DNA from: Streptomyces marokkonensis
GTDB lineage: Bacteria > Actinomycetota > Actinomycetes > Streptomycetales > Streptomycetaceae
Length of the DNA: 64,000 nt
Assembly: GCF_008312835.1 (NCBI RefSeq)
Contig: NZ_VSKS01000013.1
Coordinates: forward strand, 1-64,000
Direction of reading: 5' to 3'
Positions 1 to 8,272 of the stretch are shown in pieces (positions within the stretch are counted from its first letter, which is position 1; the number at the start of each line of letters is the position of its first letter). The notes under the pieces are model-generated. The model saw only the letters and a program-made list of their open reading frames with translations, had not been told where the DNA came from and did not search any database. The translations under genes and the position numbers were made by a program.

Positions 1-492
1 TAGCCGCTGCTGGGGGTCCATCGCTTTGGCTTCGCGGGGGGAGATGTTGAAGAACGCGGCGTCGAAGGCACCCGCGTCGTGGAGGAACCCCCCGTAGCGC
101 GTAGCCGACGTGCCAGGCCGGCCGCCACGAGGCTCTTGGGCGTCCCCTGGGCTCCCGGACTCGTCCGTGCTCCGGTCCTCGGTTCCGTGACCGTCCCCGT
201 CCTGGTTCCCGGCACTGTCGTCGGCCCACGTGCCGTATGTGTCGAACAGCGACTCCAGGTCCCAGCCGCGGTCCGTGGGGAAGTCGCCGATCGCGTCCCG
301 GCCCTGAGAGACCAGCTCCCACAGTTTGTCGGGGGAGACGGCGCCCCCCGGGAAGCGGCACCCCATTCCGACGACGGCGATCGGCTCGTGCGAGGCCTCC
401 TCGGCTTCTCGCAACTGGATCCGTGCCTCATGGAGTTCGCCACTCACCCGCTTGAGGAAATAGCGAAGCTTCTCCGGGTCCTCTGCCCCCAC
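1..492 (-). CDS. Modular type I polyketide synthase, N-terminal fragment (continues past left edge)
   Basis: Reading the minus strand gives a docking helix (about residues 5 to 35, starting [12 protein letters not shown]), then the opening of a ketosynthase: [15 protein letters not shown], later [22 protein letters not shown] at the window edge. The active-site region lies outside. I chose the GTG at 492 because GGAGGAG sits six bases upstream and no other in-frame start is visible. The docking helix means the protein accepts a chain from an upstream PKS subunit, so a modular assembly line lies to the left. Odd feature: between LFDTYG and [10 protein letters not shown] there are about 35 extra Asp/Gly/Ser-rich residues where this family normally has a short linker. 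It differs in style from the four modules further right, which suggests a separate cluster. Family assignment is certain; product unknown. Confidence 0.9.
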   Translation of the reverse strand, partial: MGAEDPEKLRYFLKRVSGELHEARIQLREAEEASHEPIAVVGMGCRFPGGAVSPDKLWELVSQGRDAIGDFPTDRGWDLESLFDTYGTWADDSAGNQDGDGHGTEDRSTDESGSPGDAQEPRGGRPGTSATRYGGFLHDAGAFDAAFFNISPREAKAMDPQQRL

Positions 493-650
493 GACCTTCT
501 CCTCCGCGCCGGTGTCGATTCCCGTATCACGGCAGACGGAGGCAGACGTAACCCGTAGTCCCCCGTCAGCACAGCAAGACTGCTTCGGCCAGTGATGACA
601 TGTCACCGCCGAGATTGCTCACTGGGGCGGGGGACAGCGGCCGGCTCGTG

Positions 651-1445
651 CTACGCCGCGCGGCCCGGTGTGCGGTCGAGCGGGTCCAGGCCCTCGAGCG
701 CCGAAAGGATGGGAGGGCGGCTCCAGGTGAACGGGCGTAGCGTCAGATTCACATGGAGGTCGGTGTTCTGGCCGAAGCGCAGTGGCCCCACCATGTCCAC
801 CAGCAACTGTGGTTCGTCAGGGGCGGCATCGATGGCTGCGGTGTGGGAGTGAGCCACGGCGTGCAGGTACCAGACGCCGGACGGCAGCTCGGGCAGGAAG
901 TACCGGCCTGGGGCGCTGACCTCCGCGGTGGTGACGGGATGACCCTGCACGATGGGGCTGTCGAAGACGCCGAGCCGGACGGAGTCGAGGGGATGTTCCT
1001 CGGCGACGATCGTGCCGTGGACCGTGTTCGCCGCGGCCTGATGAGCTGACGTGATCGGAGCCACGGCACGCGACGGCGCCGCGGGCTTGTGGCCGTCGGC
1101 TGCTTCCGGCCCGCTCGTACAGCGTTCGTAGGCCAGGTACCGGTACTTGGTGGGGGAGACGCCCACGGATTCGCTGAACCGGCGGGAGAACGTTCCGGTG
1201 CTGCTGTACCCCACGCGCGCGGAGATGTCGGCGACGTTGAGGGACGTATCGCGCAGCAGGCGTTTGGCCTCGTGGAGACGGACGGCGCTGAGGAAGCGGC
1301 CCGGCGTCACGCCGGTGACCTTGCTGAACACGCGTAGAAAGTAGAATTTGCTGACCATGGCGGAGCGCGCTAAGTCGTCCAGTGTCAGCGGTTCGTGAAA
1401 ACGATGGTGCATGGTGGCTATCGACCGCTGGACCAGGTGTTCCAT
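651..1445 (-). CDS. AraC-family transcriptional regulator
   Basis: A 264-residue protein with the AraC DNA-binding domain at its N-terminus (about residues 5 to 105). Both helix-turn-helix units are visible: LTLDDLARSAMVSKFYFLRVF, then NVADISARVGYSSTGTFSRRF followed by GVSPTKYR. The remaining 150 residues resemble no ligand domain I recognise and are beta-rich with many Val and Pro. This order is the reverse of classical AraC, where the DNA-binding domain is C-terminal. The gene at 9709..10443 has the same architecture and shares motifs such as RFLxAVRLxEAKRxLL, so the two are paralogues. It is divergent from the SARP gene at 2169 across a 723-bp gap, so it plausibly controls that gene or itself. 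Its target is unknown. Confidence 0.85.
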   Translation of the reverse strand: MEHLVQRSIATMHHRFHEPLTLDDLARSAMVSKFYFLRVFSKVTGVTPGRFLSAVRLHEAKRLLRDTSLNVADISARVGYSSTGTFSRRFSESVGVSPTKYRYLAYERCTSGPEAADGHKPAAPSRAVAPITSAHQAAANTVHGTIVAEEHPLDSVRLGVFDSPIVQGHPVTTAEVSAPGRYFLPELPSGVWYLHAVAHSHTAAIDAAPDEPQLLVDMVGPLRFGQNTDLHVNLTLRPFTWSRPPILSALEGLDPLDRTPGRAA

Positions 1446-2168
1446 CGTTGTCTCCGGTATGGGGAGGCTTACGGGTGGGGAACCTGCCGCTCGGCGCGGG
1501 TGCGTGGAAGCGCCGGAGGACAGGCCACTCAGGGGATGGGTCGGCTCGCGAGAATCAGGTGAAGCGCTCAGGGGTCACGAGAACCGGAGATCCGTGGGAG
1601 GCCGAAGCCGGGCGCCGTACGGCACCGCAGATGACATGGGATCCGTACGTGCGCAAGTTCGCCTCATTTGCCCTTTGTCCACGTGAAAGTGCGGAGTACG
1701 ACTGACTGCGCCTGTGGGGCCCGGGGTGCTGAGCATCCTGGCGTGCGCAGTTGCGCTGAGCGAAGGCGGCGGACCGCGGTGCGCCGGAGGATCCGCCGAA
1801 ATGAATGGTTGCGTCGGTGACCTGTCTGACACCTGATCGTGCAGGGCCTGCTGTTGCTCTGTCTTCTTCGTCCTTGCTGACTAGCGGAGTGGCAGCTTCC
1901 GTGACGTGGGTGCGTTCGAGGGCACGTATCCACCGGAGGACCGACCCCGACGGCCTCGGCGGGCTCCGGTCGGGGTGCCTCGTCGCGGCCGGACGGGCGC
2001 AGCTTCGCCGGTCTCCTCGGCTGAGCAACCTGGGCGATGACGCCGGACGTGTCCGGGTGCACCGTAGATACCCGTACGGCCTTGGGGTATGACGAGTCCG
2101 GCGTGGCCCTGGAGCGTCCTCTCCAGATGAGCGCGAGGGACATGCAGGTCCGGTGAAGGGGGGCAGGG
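1446..2168. other. Non-coding divergent region between AraC and SARP genes
   Basis: 723 bp separate the divergent AraC (start 1445) and SARP (start 2169) genes. Short open frames here overlap one another, lack ribosome sites and have no recognisable protein content, so I treat the stretch as regulatory. It must hold both promoters. An AAGGGGGG run just before 2169 is the SARP ribosome site. I do not see convincing heptameric direct repeats of the kind SARPs bind, nor a clear -35/-10 pair. Confidence 0.5.
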
Positions 2169-4454
2169 ATGAACGGCGGTGTCGGCGACGGGGAGTCCGT
2201 ACGACTGGAACTGCTCGGGACGGTCCGGGCCTGGCGGCACGGGCACAGAGTGGTGGTGGGGCCTCCGAAGCAACGGGCCGTTCTGGCGTTCCTGGCGAGC
2301 CGCGTCAACGAAGCCGTGAGCATGGAGGAGATAGCCGACGCGGTATGGGGCAGCGAGCCGCCGAGGACCGTGGGAAGCGCGGTGCACACGTACGTGGCGG
2401 GGCTGCGCCGCGCCCTGGGACTCCCGCGGGAGAGCACGGCGGGTGGTCCTGCGCTGGTGTCGACCGGTGGAGGCTACGCGCTCCTGATGAACCCGGCGAA
2501 CGTGGACGCGCGAAGCTTTGAGCACCGCGTGGCGGAGGCACGCAGGCTCTTCGCCCACGGTGAGCGCAGGGCGGCGTTCGACCTTCTCGAACTGGCCCTT
2601 GGCCTGTGGCGGGCCGAGGCGTACACCGCCGTCCCGGGGCCCTTCGCGGTCGTGGAGCGCATGCGGTTGCAGGAGCTGCGATTCGCCGCCGTCGAGGAGT
2701 GGGCCGTCGAGATGCTGACGGAGGGCCGGCACGCGGAGACAACCGTACTGCTCGGTGACCTGGTCGTGAAGGCGCCGCTGCGCGAGCGGCTGAGGGCCCT
2801 GCTGATGACGGCTCTCCAGGGCTGCGGGCGGCGTGCCCACGCGTTGGCCGTCTACCGCGAGACCCGTGAGCTGCTCCACGCCGAGCTGGGCGTCGAACCC
2901 GGTCCGGACCTGCGTGCGCTGCACGAACGGATTCTCGCCGACCAGCCCGTGACGTTCGCACGGGACGCCCACGGGCGGTCGGTCATCGGTGCGGGGCGCA
3001 CGGACGGAGCCGACGAGGCCAAGGGTGCCGGCGGGCGCGGCGTGCCCGGTGGGCCCGGGACCGGAACGAGCGGGTGCGACGGCCCGGGTGGCGGCCCGGT
3101 GCCGGGCGGTGTGGTGGACGCCGGCGTCCGGGGCAGGAGTGCGGGCGCCGGTGGCGGCCCCGGCACCGGCGAGGTGGCCGGCGCACACCCGGCGGCCCTC
3201 GCCCCGGCCCAGGTTCCGCGCCTGGCCCCCACCCCATCGGTCAGGTCCACCCGGGTCCGACCGCGCCCGGCGCAGCTTCCGCCCACCGTCCGCGGATTCA
3301 TCGGCCGGGCCGCGCAGCAGCGTCGTTTGCGATCCTTCGTCGACGAGGCCGGCGCCCATCCCGCGACAATGCCCGCCATCGCCCTGATCGACGGGGCACC
3401 CGGAGTCGGCAAAAGTGCCCTGGCGCTGCAGATCGCCTACGAGACCGCGGATCGGTTCCCGGACGGGCAGCTCTTCGTCGACCTGTGCGGCAGCAGCCTC
3501 AGGCGTTCGCAGGTCGGCGCCGGGGAGGCCCTGGGGCTCGTTCTGCGCAGCCTCGGCGTTGCCGAGGCTCGGCTGCCCGCCACCGTGGACGGGCGCGCGC
3601 GCCTGTACCGCAGCCTGCTCAGAGGCAAGCGGACCCTGCTCTTCCTCGACGACGCCCACGACACCGACAGCCTGGCCCCCCTGTTGTCCGGGGGCCCGGC
3701 ATGCGTCCTGGTCACCAGTCGCTGGTCTCAGCTCGGCAGCCTGCCGTCGCCGCGCACGGAGCGGATCGAGCTGAGGCCCCTGACGCCCCAGCAGTCGGTG
3801 AGGCTGCTCGCCCACCTGGCCGGTCCGCAACGCCTCTCGGGAGCACGACGTGAGTCCTTCCGCCTCGCTCTGCTCTGCGGCTACCTGCCGCTGCCGCTGC
3901 GGATGGCGGCCGGAGCCCTGGTCGAGGACCCCGGTCTCTCCCCGGAAAAGCTCGCCGACGACATCGAGAACGGGCGTCGTGAGCAGCTGACCGTAGTCGG
4001 TGACACCGCCGCAAGCCTGCGGATGAGCTTCAGGAGGTCCTACCGTGCCATGCCACCCGAGGCCGCGCACATGTTCCGGCTTCTCGGGCTGCAGCAGGAC
4101 AGCGAGATCACGGTGTCCATGGCGGCCGCACTCGCGGGCATCACCAGGGAGGGCGCGAGTCGCCGGCTCGACATGCTCGCGGCCGGTCACCTCCTGGAGC
4201 GGACGGGGCCGGACCGGTACCGGTTCCCCGACCTGCTGCGGCTCTACGCAGCCGAACGCGCGGACGAGGAGCCGCTGCGCGGTCGCATGGACGCGTTGTC
4301 CAGGCTCCTCGCCCAGGGCGGCACGGCGGAAGCTTCCGCCGATGCCTCGCTCCGGCGTGCGGCACCCTGCCGGGAAACCCTGATGCGCGCCCGGTACGGG
4401 GCGCTCGGTTGCAGACAGCAGACGGCGGTGTCGGGCGCCGGCCGTTGCCGTTGA
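2169..4454 (+). CDS. SARP-family pathway activator with NB-ARC ATPase domain
   Basis: A 761-residue regulator. Residues about 10 to 95 form the winged-helix DNA-binding domain of the AfsR/SARP group (VRLELLGTVRAWRHG, PPKQRAVLAFLASR, ADAVWG). About 100 to 245 form the bacterial transcriptional activation domain ending ELGVEPGPDLRALHERIL. A low-complexity Gly/Pro/Ala hinge of about 100 residues follows, then an NB-ARC-type ATPase with Walker A GAPGVGKSAL near residue 410 and Walker B LLFLDDAHD. There is no TPR array, so it is shorter than AfsR. SARPs bind direct repeats upstream of biosynthetic operons and recruit RNA polymerase. The start is supported by a strong AAGGGGGG site. It precedes the thioesterase at 4615 and is a close paralogue of the SARP at 11489. 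It probably activates the left-hand cluster, but which genes it controls cannot be seen. Confidence 0.9.
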   Translation: MNGGVGDGESVRLELLGTVRAWRHGHRVVVGPPKQRAVLAFLASRVNEAVSMEEIADAVWGSEPPRTVGSAVHTYVAGLRRALGLPRESTAGGPALVSTGGGYALLMNPANVDARSFEHRVAEARRLFAHGERRAAFDLLELALGLWRAEAYTAVPGPFAVVERMRLQELRFAAVEEWAVEMLTEGRHAETTVLLGDLVVKAPLRERLRALLMTALQGCGRRAHALAVYRETRELLHAELGVEPGPDLRALHERILADQPVTFARDAHGRSVIGAGRTDGADEAKGAGGRGVPGGPGTGTSGCDGPGGGPVPGGVVDAGVRGRSAGAGGGPGTGEVAGAHPAALAPAQVPRLAPTPSVRSTRVRPRPAQLPPTVRGFIGRAAQQRRLRSFVDEAGAHPATMPAIALIDGAPGVGKSALALQIAYETADRFPDGQLFVDLCGSSLRRSQVGAGEALGLVLRSLGVAEARLPATVDGRARLYRSLLRGKRTLLFLDDAHDTDSLAPLLSGGPACVLVTSRWSQLGSLPSPRTERIELRPLTPQQSVRLLAHLAGPQRLSGARRESFRLALLCGYLPLPLRMAAGALVEDPGLSPEKLADDIENGRREQLTVVGDTAASLRMSFRRSYRAMPPEAAHMFRLLGLQQDSEITVSMAAALAGITREGASRRLDMLAAGHLLERTGPDRYRFPDLLRLYAAERADEEPLRGRMDALSRLLAQGGTAEASADASLRRAAPCRETLMRARYGALGCRQQTAVSGAGRCR

Positions 4455-4614
4455 GACCGGGGCCCCAGGGCGTCGGAGGGGTGGGCAAGCGCATCGGGCA
4501 ACGACGGAGATGCGCGGGCCTCCGCGCGCACAGGAGAGTGTGGTGAGCGTGCGGCATCCCGTGCCGTGCCACCCGCACGACGAGAACGGGGAAGCCGATG
4601 AACGGGGCAGTCGA

Positions 4615-5400
4615 ATGGCTGAGATGACGACGACGGCCGACGCGTGGGTCCGGCGGTTCCACCCCTCGCGCGGCCCCCGGTGGCGCCTCGCGTGCTTTGC
4701 GCACGCGGGTGGCGCTGCCAGCACCTACCACCGGCTGTCCGCACGCCTCGCACCGGCCGTTGAAGTGCTTTCCATGCAGTACCCGGGCCGCCACGACCGG
4801 CGCACCGAGCCCTTCCTCACCGACGTGCGAAGCATGGCCGACCAGGCCCACCGGGCGCTGCGGTCCTGGACAGGGCCACAGAAACGGCCGCTGGCGCTGT
4901 TCGGTCACAGCATGGGCGCGACCGTCGCCTTCGAGGTGGCGCTGCGCATGGAGGCCGAAGGGATGTTCCCGGCGCACCTGTTCGTGTCCGGTCGGCGGGC
5001 CCCGTCGACGTACCGCGACGAACGGGTCCGTCTCAGGGACGACGACGGCCTGGTGGACGAAATCATCGAACTGGGGGGCACCCGTCCCGAGATCCTCGCC
5101 GACGAGGCGCTGCGCCAGATGATCCTGCCTGCCGTACGCAACGACTACACGGCGATCGAGACGTACCGTTGCCCTCCCGGCGCGGTCCTGCGGCACACCT
5201 CGGTCACCGCGCTGGTCGGCGCCGGCGATCCCAAGGCCACGCTCCACGAGGTGAGCACCTGGGCCGGCCACACCCGGGCGGCCTTCGAGATGCGTGTCTT
5301 CGAGGGCAGCGGCCACTTCTACCTCGACGACCGTGAGGACGAGGTGGTGGACCTGGTGACGAAGGCGCTGCGGACCCTTCCGGCGGCTTCCCCGAGCTGA
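4615..5400 (+). CDS. Type II thioesterase (alpha/beta hydrolase, PKS editing)
   Basis: A 261-residue alpha/beta hydrolase with the standard type II thioesterase signature: LACFAHAGGAASTYHRL near the N-terminus (usual Pro-His replaced by Ala-His), YPGRHDR, nucleophile motif GHSMGATV with Ser99, and a C-terminal catalytic His in SGHFYLDD. These enzymes clear aberrant acyl groups from carrier proteins of PKS and NRPS lines. The ATG at 4615 gives the usual family N-terminus. A GTG at 4543 has a better AGGAGAG site and would add 24 unremarkable residues, so the start is uncertain. The gene lies just after the SARP and before the AMP-binding gene. Because the right-hand cluster has its own copy at 39116, this one more likely serves the PKS at the left edge. 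Confidence 0.88.
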   Translation: MAEMTTTADAWVRRFHPSRGPRWRLACFAHAGGAASTYHRLSARLAPAVEVLSMQYPGRHDRRTEPFLTDVRSMADQAHRALRSWTGPQKRPLALFGHSMGATVAFEVALRMEAEGMFPAHLFVSGRRAPSTYRDERVRLRDDDGLVDEIIELGGTRPEILADEALRQMILPAVRNDYTAIETYRCPPGAVLRHTSVTALVGAGDPKATLHEVSTWAGHTRAAFEMRVFEGSGHFYLDDREDEVVDLVTKALRTLPAASPS

Positions 5401-5591
5401 GGTGGTGAGCCGCCCCGGTGGAGCCCGCACCGCCGGGGTGATCGTACGGGTGGACGACGGATTCGGGTCCGTGCCCTGCCAGGCCGCTCGGTGAGCGCGT
5501 CCACAAGATGCTCGACGGAGAGCGAGACCAGCACGCCTCTGCTGGCCGTCGGCCCCTGACCAGCTTCCCCGCAGTTCCCCTGGAGGGCTCG

Positions 5592-6845
5592 GTGTACGCA
5601 GGAACAACGGCCTCGTCCGGCACGGCACGAACCGCCTTCGCACCAGCGGCCCCGGTGGTACGGCCGGCATCCGCTCTCCCCTCGGACGGGGACGTCACCC
5701 TGGACGGCCTCTTCTCCAGGTCCGCGGGGCGCAGGGCCGGCGGGACCGCCGTCGAGGACGGCAGCCGCAGCATCACGTACGAGGCGGCCGCGAAGCGGTC
5801 CGACCGTCTCGCGACGGCGATCCTGCGCTCCGGTGTGCAGCTCGGCGATCCCGTCCTCGTGCACTGTACGGATCATGTGCAGTCGCTGGTCGCGCAGTTG
5901 GCGGTGCTGAAGGCCGGGGGCGTCTGCGTTCCCGTGCCCGGCGGTGCGGGGGCGGGCGCGCGTGCGCGGACGGCGGCCGTCAGCGGGGCCGAACTGGTGC
6001 TGTGCAGCGGTGCCACCCGGGCCCACTGGCGCAGTCCCGCGGTGGTCCTGGACGACGAGCGGACGTGGGCCAGGATCACGCCGCTGCGCGTCGACCGCTC
6101 GCTGCCCAGGTCGAGTCCGACGGACGCCGCGTACCTGATCGTCGAGCAGGACCCGGCTGGACCGCCGACCGGCCACCTCATCGATCACCGGGCCTGGGTG
6201 CTGGCCCTGACGGACCGCGCCCGCAGGGCGGGGCGCGCGGACCGGGGAGTTCTCTGCCCTGCTGAACCGGGGAGCCCCGACACGCTCACCTCGATGTGGT
6301 GGTCGGTCGCGGCGGGCGGCACCCTGCACGGCAGACAGGCCGTCGGCGGCTCCGGCCTGGACATGTCGGGCCGGGCCGGGACAGCCGTGTTCACTCCGAA
6401 GACGTACGCCGCGGTCCTGGCCGCGACCCCGCAGCCGCAGGTACGGGGGCCGGGCACAGTGGTCCTCGTCGGTGAGCCGTGTCCCCCGGGACTGGTGGAC
6501 CGGCACTTCGCACTGCTGCCCCGCTCCAGACTGCTGGCCGAGTTCTCCCCGCTGGACGGTGCGCTGCCCTGGACGGCGGTCGAGTACGTGCCGGCCGTCG
6601 GCAACCGTCCCGGCGGCCGCGTCGTGGGGGACGCCTCGCCCCGGGTTCGGATCACCATCCGTGACAGCGAGGGGCGCGTGCTTCCGGTGGGCAGTACCGG
6701 CGAGATCTGGGCGTCGGGTGCGGCCCTGCCCTTCGACCGGCTGGGCGCGCCCGGTGGGGGTGCACCCCCCGGAACCCCGTGGGCGGTGTCGGGCTACACG
6801 GGCCACTGGAACGACGACAGGCTGCTCGAGGTGAGCGGCCTGTGA
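5592..6845 (+). CDS. Truncated/divergent AMP-binding (acyl-AMP ligase-like) protein
   Basis: About 417 residues resembling the N-terminal half of an adenylate-forming enzyme: DGSRSITYEAAAKRSDRLA, LVAQLAVLKAGGVCVPVP (typical of acyl-AMP ligases), a late GSTGEIWASG and SGYTGHWNDDRLLEVSG. Two essentials look missing. The Thr/Ser/Gly-rich phosphate loop is replaced by a degenerate stretch (LIVEQDPAGPPTGHL), and the protein stops where the mobile C-terminal subdomain with its catalytic Lys should begin. I preferred the GTG at 5592, preceded by GGAGGG, over an ATG at 5508 that has no such site. The stop overlaps the next start as GTGA, so the two genes are translationally coupled. It may be a non-catalytic scaffold or a gene in decay. 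Fold assignment is fair; activity is doubtful. Confidence 0.65.
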   Translation: MYAGTTASSGTARTAFAPAAPVVRPASALPSDGDVTLDGLFSRSAGRRAGGTAVEDGSRSITYEAAAKRSDRLATAILRSGVQLGDPVLVHCTDHVQSLVAQLAVLKAGGVCVPVPGGAGAGARARTAAVSGAELVLCSGATRAHWRSPAVVLDDERTWARITPLRVDRSLPRSSPTDAAYLIVEQDPAGPPTGHLIDHRAWVLALTDRARRAGRADRGVLCPAEPGSPDTLTSMWWSVAAGGTLHGRQAVGGSGLDMSGRAGTAVFTPKTYAAVLAATPQPQVRGPGTVVLVGEPCPPGLVDRHFALLPRSRLLAEFSPLDGALPWTAVEYVPAVGNRPGGRVVGDASPRVRITIRDSEGRVLPVGSTGEIWASGAALPFDRLGAPGGGAPPGTPWAVSGYTGHWNDDRLLEVSGL

Positions 6846-7045
6846 GGGCGCGCGGGACCGCCCCGGGCATCCGTGTGGAGAAGGGCCGTCCGGAGCCCGA
6901 GGAACTCGTGGCCGTCACCGTGGTCCTGCTGGCCCGCATCGAGGCGGTGTCGGCCCGCCGGGTGACCCGGGAGCCGCTCGTGGCGCACTGGCACCGCTCG
7001 GGCGGCTTCCGGGCCTTCCGCGCACCGCACAGCTGGCAGAGCTGA
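6842..7045 (+). CDS. Acyl-CoA carboxylase epsilon subunit-like small protein
   Basis: A 67-residue protein starting at the GTG that overlaps the previous stop. The core IRVEKGRPEPEELVAVTVVLLARIEA matches the pattern of actinomycete AccE/PccE epsilon subunits (a V-x-RG-x-P-x-x-EELAA motif followed by an Ala-rich helix), and the Trp-containing tail ending HSWQS is also typical. Epsilon subunits bind the carboxyltransferase beta subunit of acetyl- and propionyl-CoA carboxylases and raise its activity, which supplies malonyl- or methylmalonyl-CoA to PKSs. No alpha or beta subunit lies in the window, so it would have to work with subunits encoded elsewhere. The coupling to a damaged adenylation protein is unusual. 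Confidence 0.7.
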   Translation: MRARGTAPGIRVEKGRPEPEELVAVTVVLLARIEAVSARRVTREPLVAHWHRSGGFRAFRAPHSWQS

Positions 7046-7075
7046 CGCGGAGGCCACGGCCTGCCTGGGTGCCCG

Positions 7076-8035
7076 TCAACCGGACTGGGCGCCCGGATTG
7101 TCGTAACGCACTCCGGTGAGCCGCTCCGAGAGGTCCCACAGCGCGACAGCGGTGGCCTCGTCGTACACCGTGCGGCGGCCGTGGCGGACCGTCGTCGCGC
7201 CCCGGATCTGCAGTGGGCCTCTCGGGGCGACGTACGAACCGCCCGGCAGATCCGGCACCGTGGCCGCGTAGAGCGAGGGCCGCGCGCCCTCGGCGACGGG
7301 CTTGGCGACCAGACCGACCAGGCGGGGGACCAGGGCCCGCCACAGCGTGCCGTACCGGGTGGACTTGGTGATCACACCGGTGTCCGTCAGGCCCGGGACG
7401 GCGATCATGCTGCGCAGCGGCAGGCCCTGGGCGACGGCCCAGCGGTGAAGCTGCGCGGAGAAGTAGACGTTGGCGCGCTTCGACTGGGCATAGGCGGAGC
7501 CGGGGCGGTACCGCCGCTCCGCGTTGAGGTTGGCCAGGTCGAAGGAGGCGGTGAGCTGACTCTCGCTGCTCACCGTCACCACGCGTGGCGCGGCGGCACG
7601 CAGCAGGTGGGGCAGGAGCCGGCCGGTGAGCGCGTAGGTGCCCAGGTGGTTGACGCCGAACTGTGCCTCGAAACCGTCCACGGTCCGGGTCAGCGGCGGC
7701 ATCACGATCCCCGCGTTGTTGACGAGCAGATCGAGCCGGTCGTGGTCCCAGCCGTCCGCGAAGGCCCGGACGGACCGGAGGTCGGCGAGATCGACGAGGC
7801 GCAACTCGGCCCGGGCGTGGGGCACCTCGCGGCGCAGCCGGCCGAGCGCGGCCTCGCCGCGTTCTCTGTCCCTGCAGGCGAGGACCGTGTGGGCGCCGTG
7901 GCGGGCCAGCTCGCGGGCTGTCACGTAACCGATGCCCGCGTTGGCCCCCGTGACCACGGCCACCCGCCCGGTCTGGTCCGTGATCTGCTCCTCCGTCCAG
8001 GGCGGGGCGGACGGTGCGGAAGTGGAACTGGACAT
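7076..8035 (-). CDS. Short-chain dehydrogenase/reductase (retinol dehydrogenase-like)
   Basis: A 319-residue SDR enzyme that probably reduces or oxidises an alcohol or ketone with NADP(H). It shows the dinucleotide-binding TGANAGIG near residue 30, CRD after beta-2 (favouring NADP), LLVNNAGI, a catalytic Ser in VTVSSESQ, and the YAQSK (YxxxK) pair. The length and the ASFDLANLN region resemble the retinol dehydrogenase/protochlorophyllide reductase-like subgroup common in Streptomyces. The start at 8035 has GGGAGAG upstream. An upstream in-frame extension to 8554 is only a chance reading. It is divergent from the FAD monooxygenase at 8273 across 237 bp and convergent with the epsilon subunit. 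It may be a tailoring enzyme of the left cluster or a general enzyme; substrate unknown. Confidence 0.87.
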   Translation of the reverse strand: MSSSTSAPSAPPWTEEQITDQTGRVAVVTGANAGIGYVTARELARHGAHTVLACRDRERGEAALGRLRREVPHARAELRLVDLADLRSVRAFADGWDHDRLDLLVNNAGIVMPPLTRTVDGFEAQFGVNHLGTYALTGRLLPHLLRAAAPRVVTVSSESQLTASFDLANLNAERRYRPGSAYAQSKRANVYFSAQLHRWAVAQGLPLRSMIAVPGLTDTGVITKSTRYGTLWRALVPRLVGLVAKPVAEGARPSLYAATVPDLPGGSYVAPRGPLQIRGATTVRHGRRTVYDEATAVALWDLSERLTGVRYDNPGAQSG

Positions 8036-8272
8036 ACCGAGTACTCTCCCGTCGGTCCGGTCGCGTGTGCCGTGCTTGTCCCGTCCGTCGGGCGAAAGGC
8101 GGTGAGGACGTGAGGGACTGTAGCGCGTGGCGCAACCAACTCGGGTCGCAGAAAAGTCTGTTGAGCAAGCTCGAAGAAGACACGAAGCAGGGCCGCGCAG
8201 AATACTCGAAGAAGCCGGAAGGCTCAGTCGCGCCTTTTCGGCATTTCCCGGCGGAAGACGCATGGAGGACGC

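Noticed and set aside
1555-2092. Several short open frames in the AraC-SARP gap
   Set aside because: They overlap on both strands, lack ribosome sites and have Arg/Ser/Pro-rich translations with no family resemblance.
1881-4724. 947-codon open frame on the minus strand
   Set aside because: It lies opposite the SARP gene. Its translation is Arg/Gly/Pro-rich with no family motifs, typical of the antisense frame in high-GC coding DNA.
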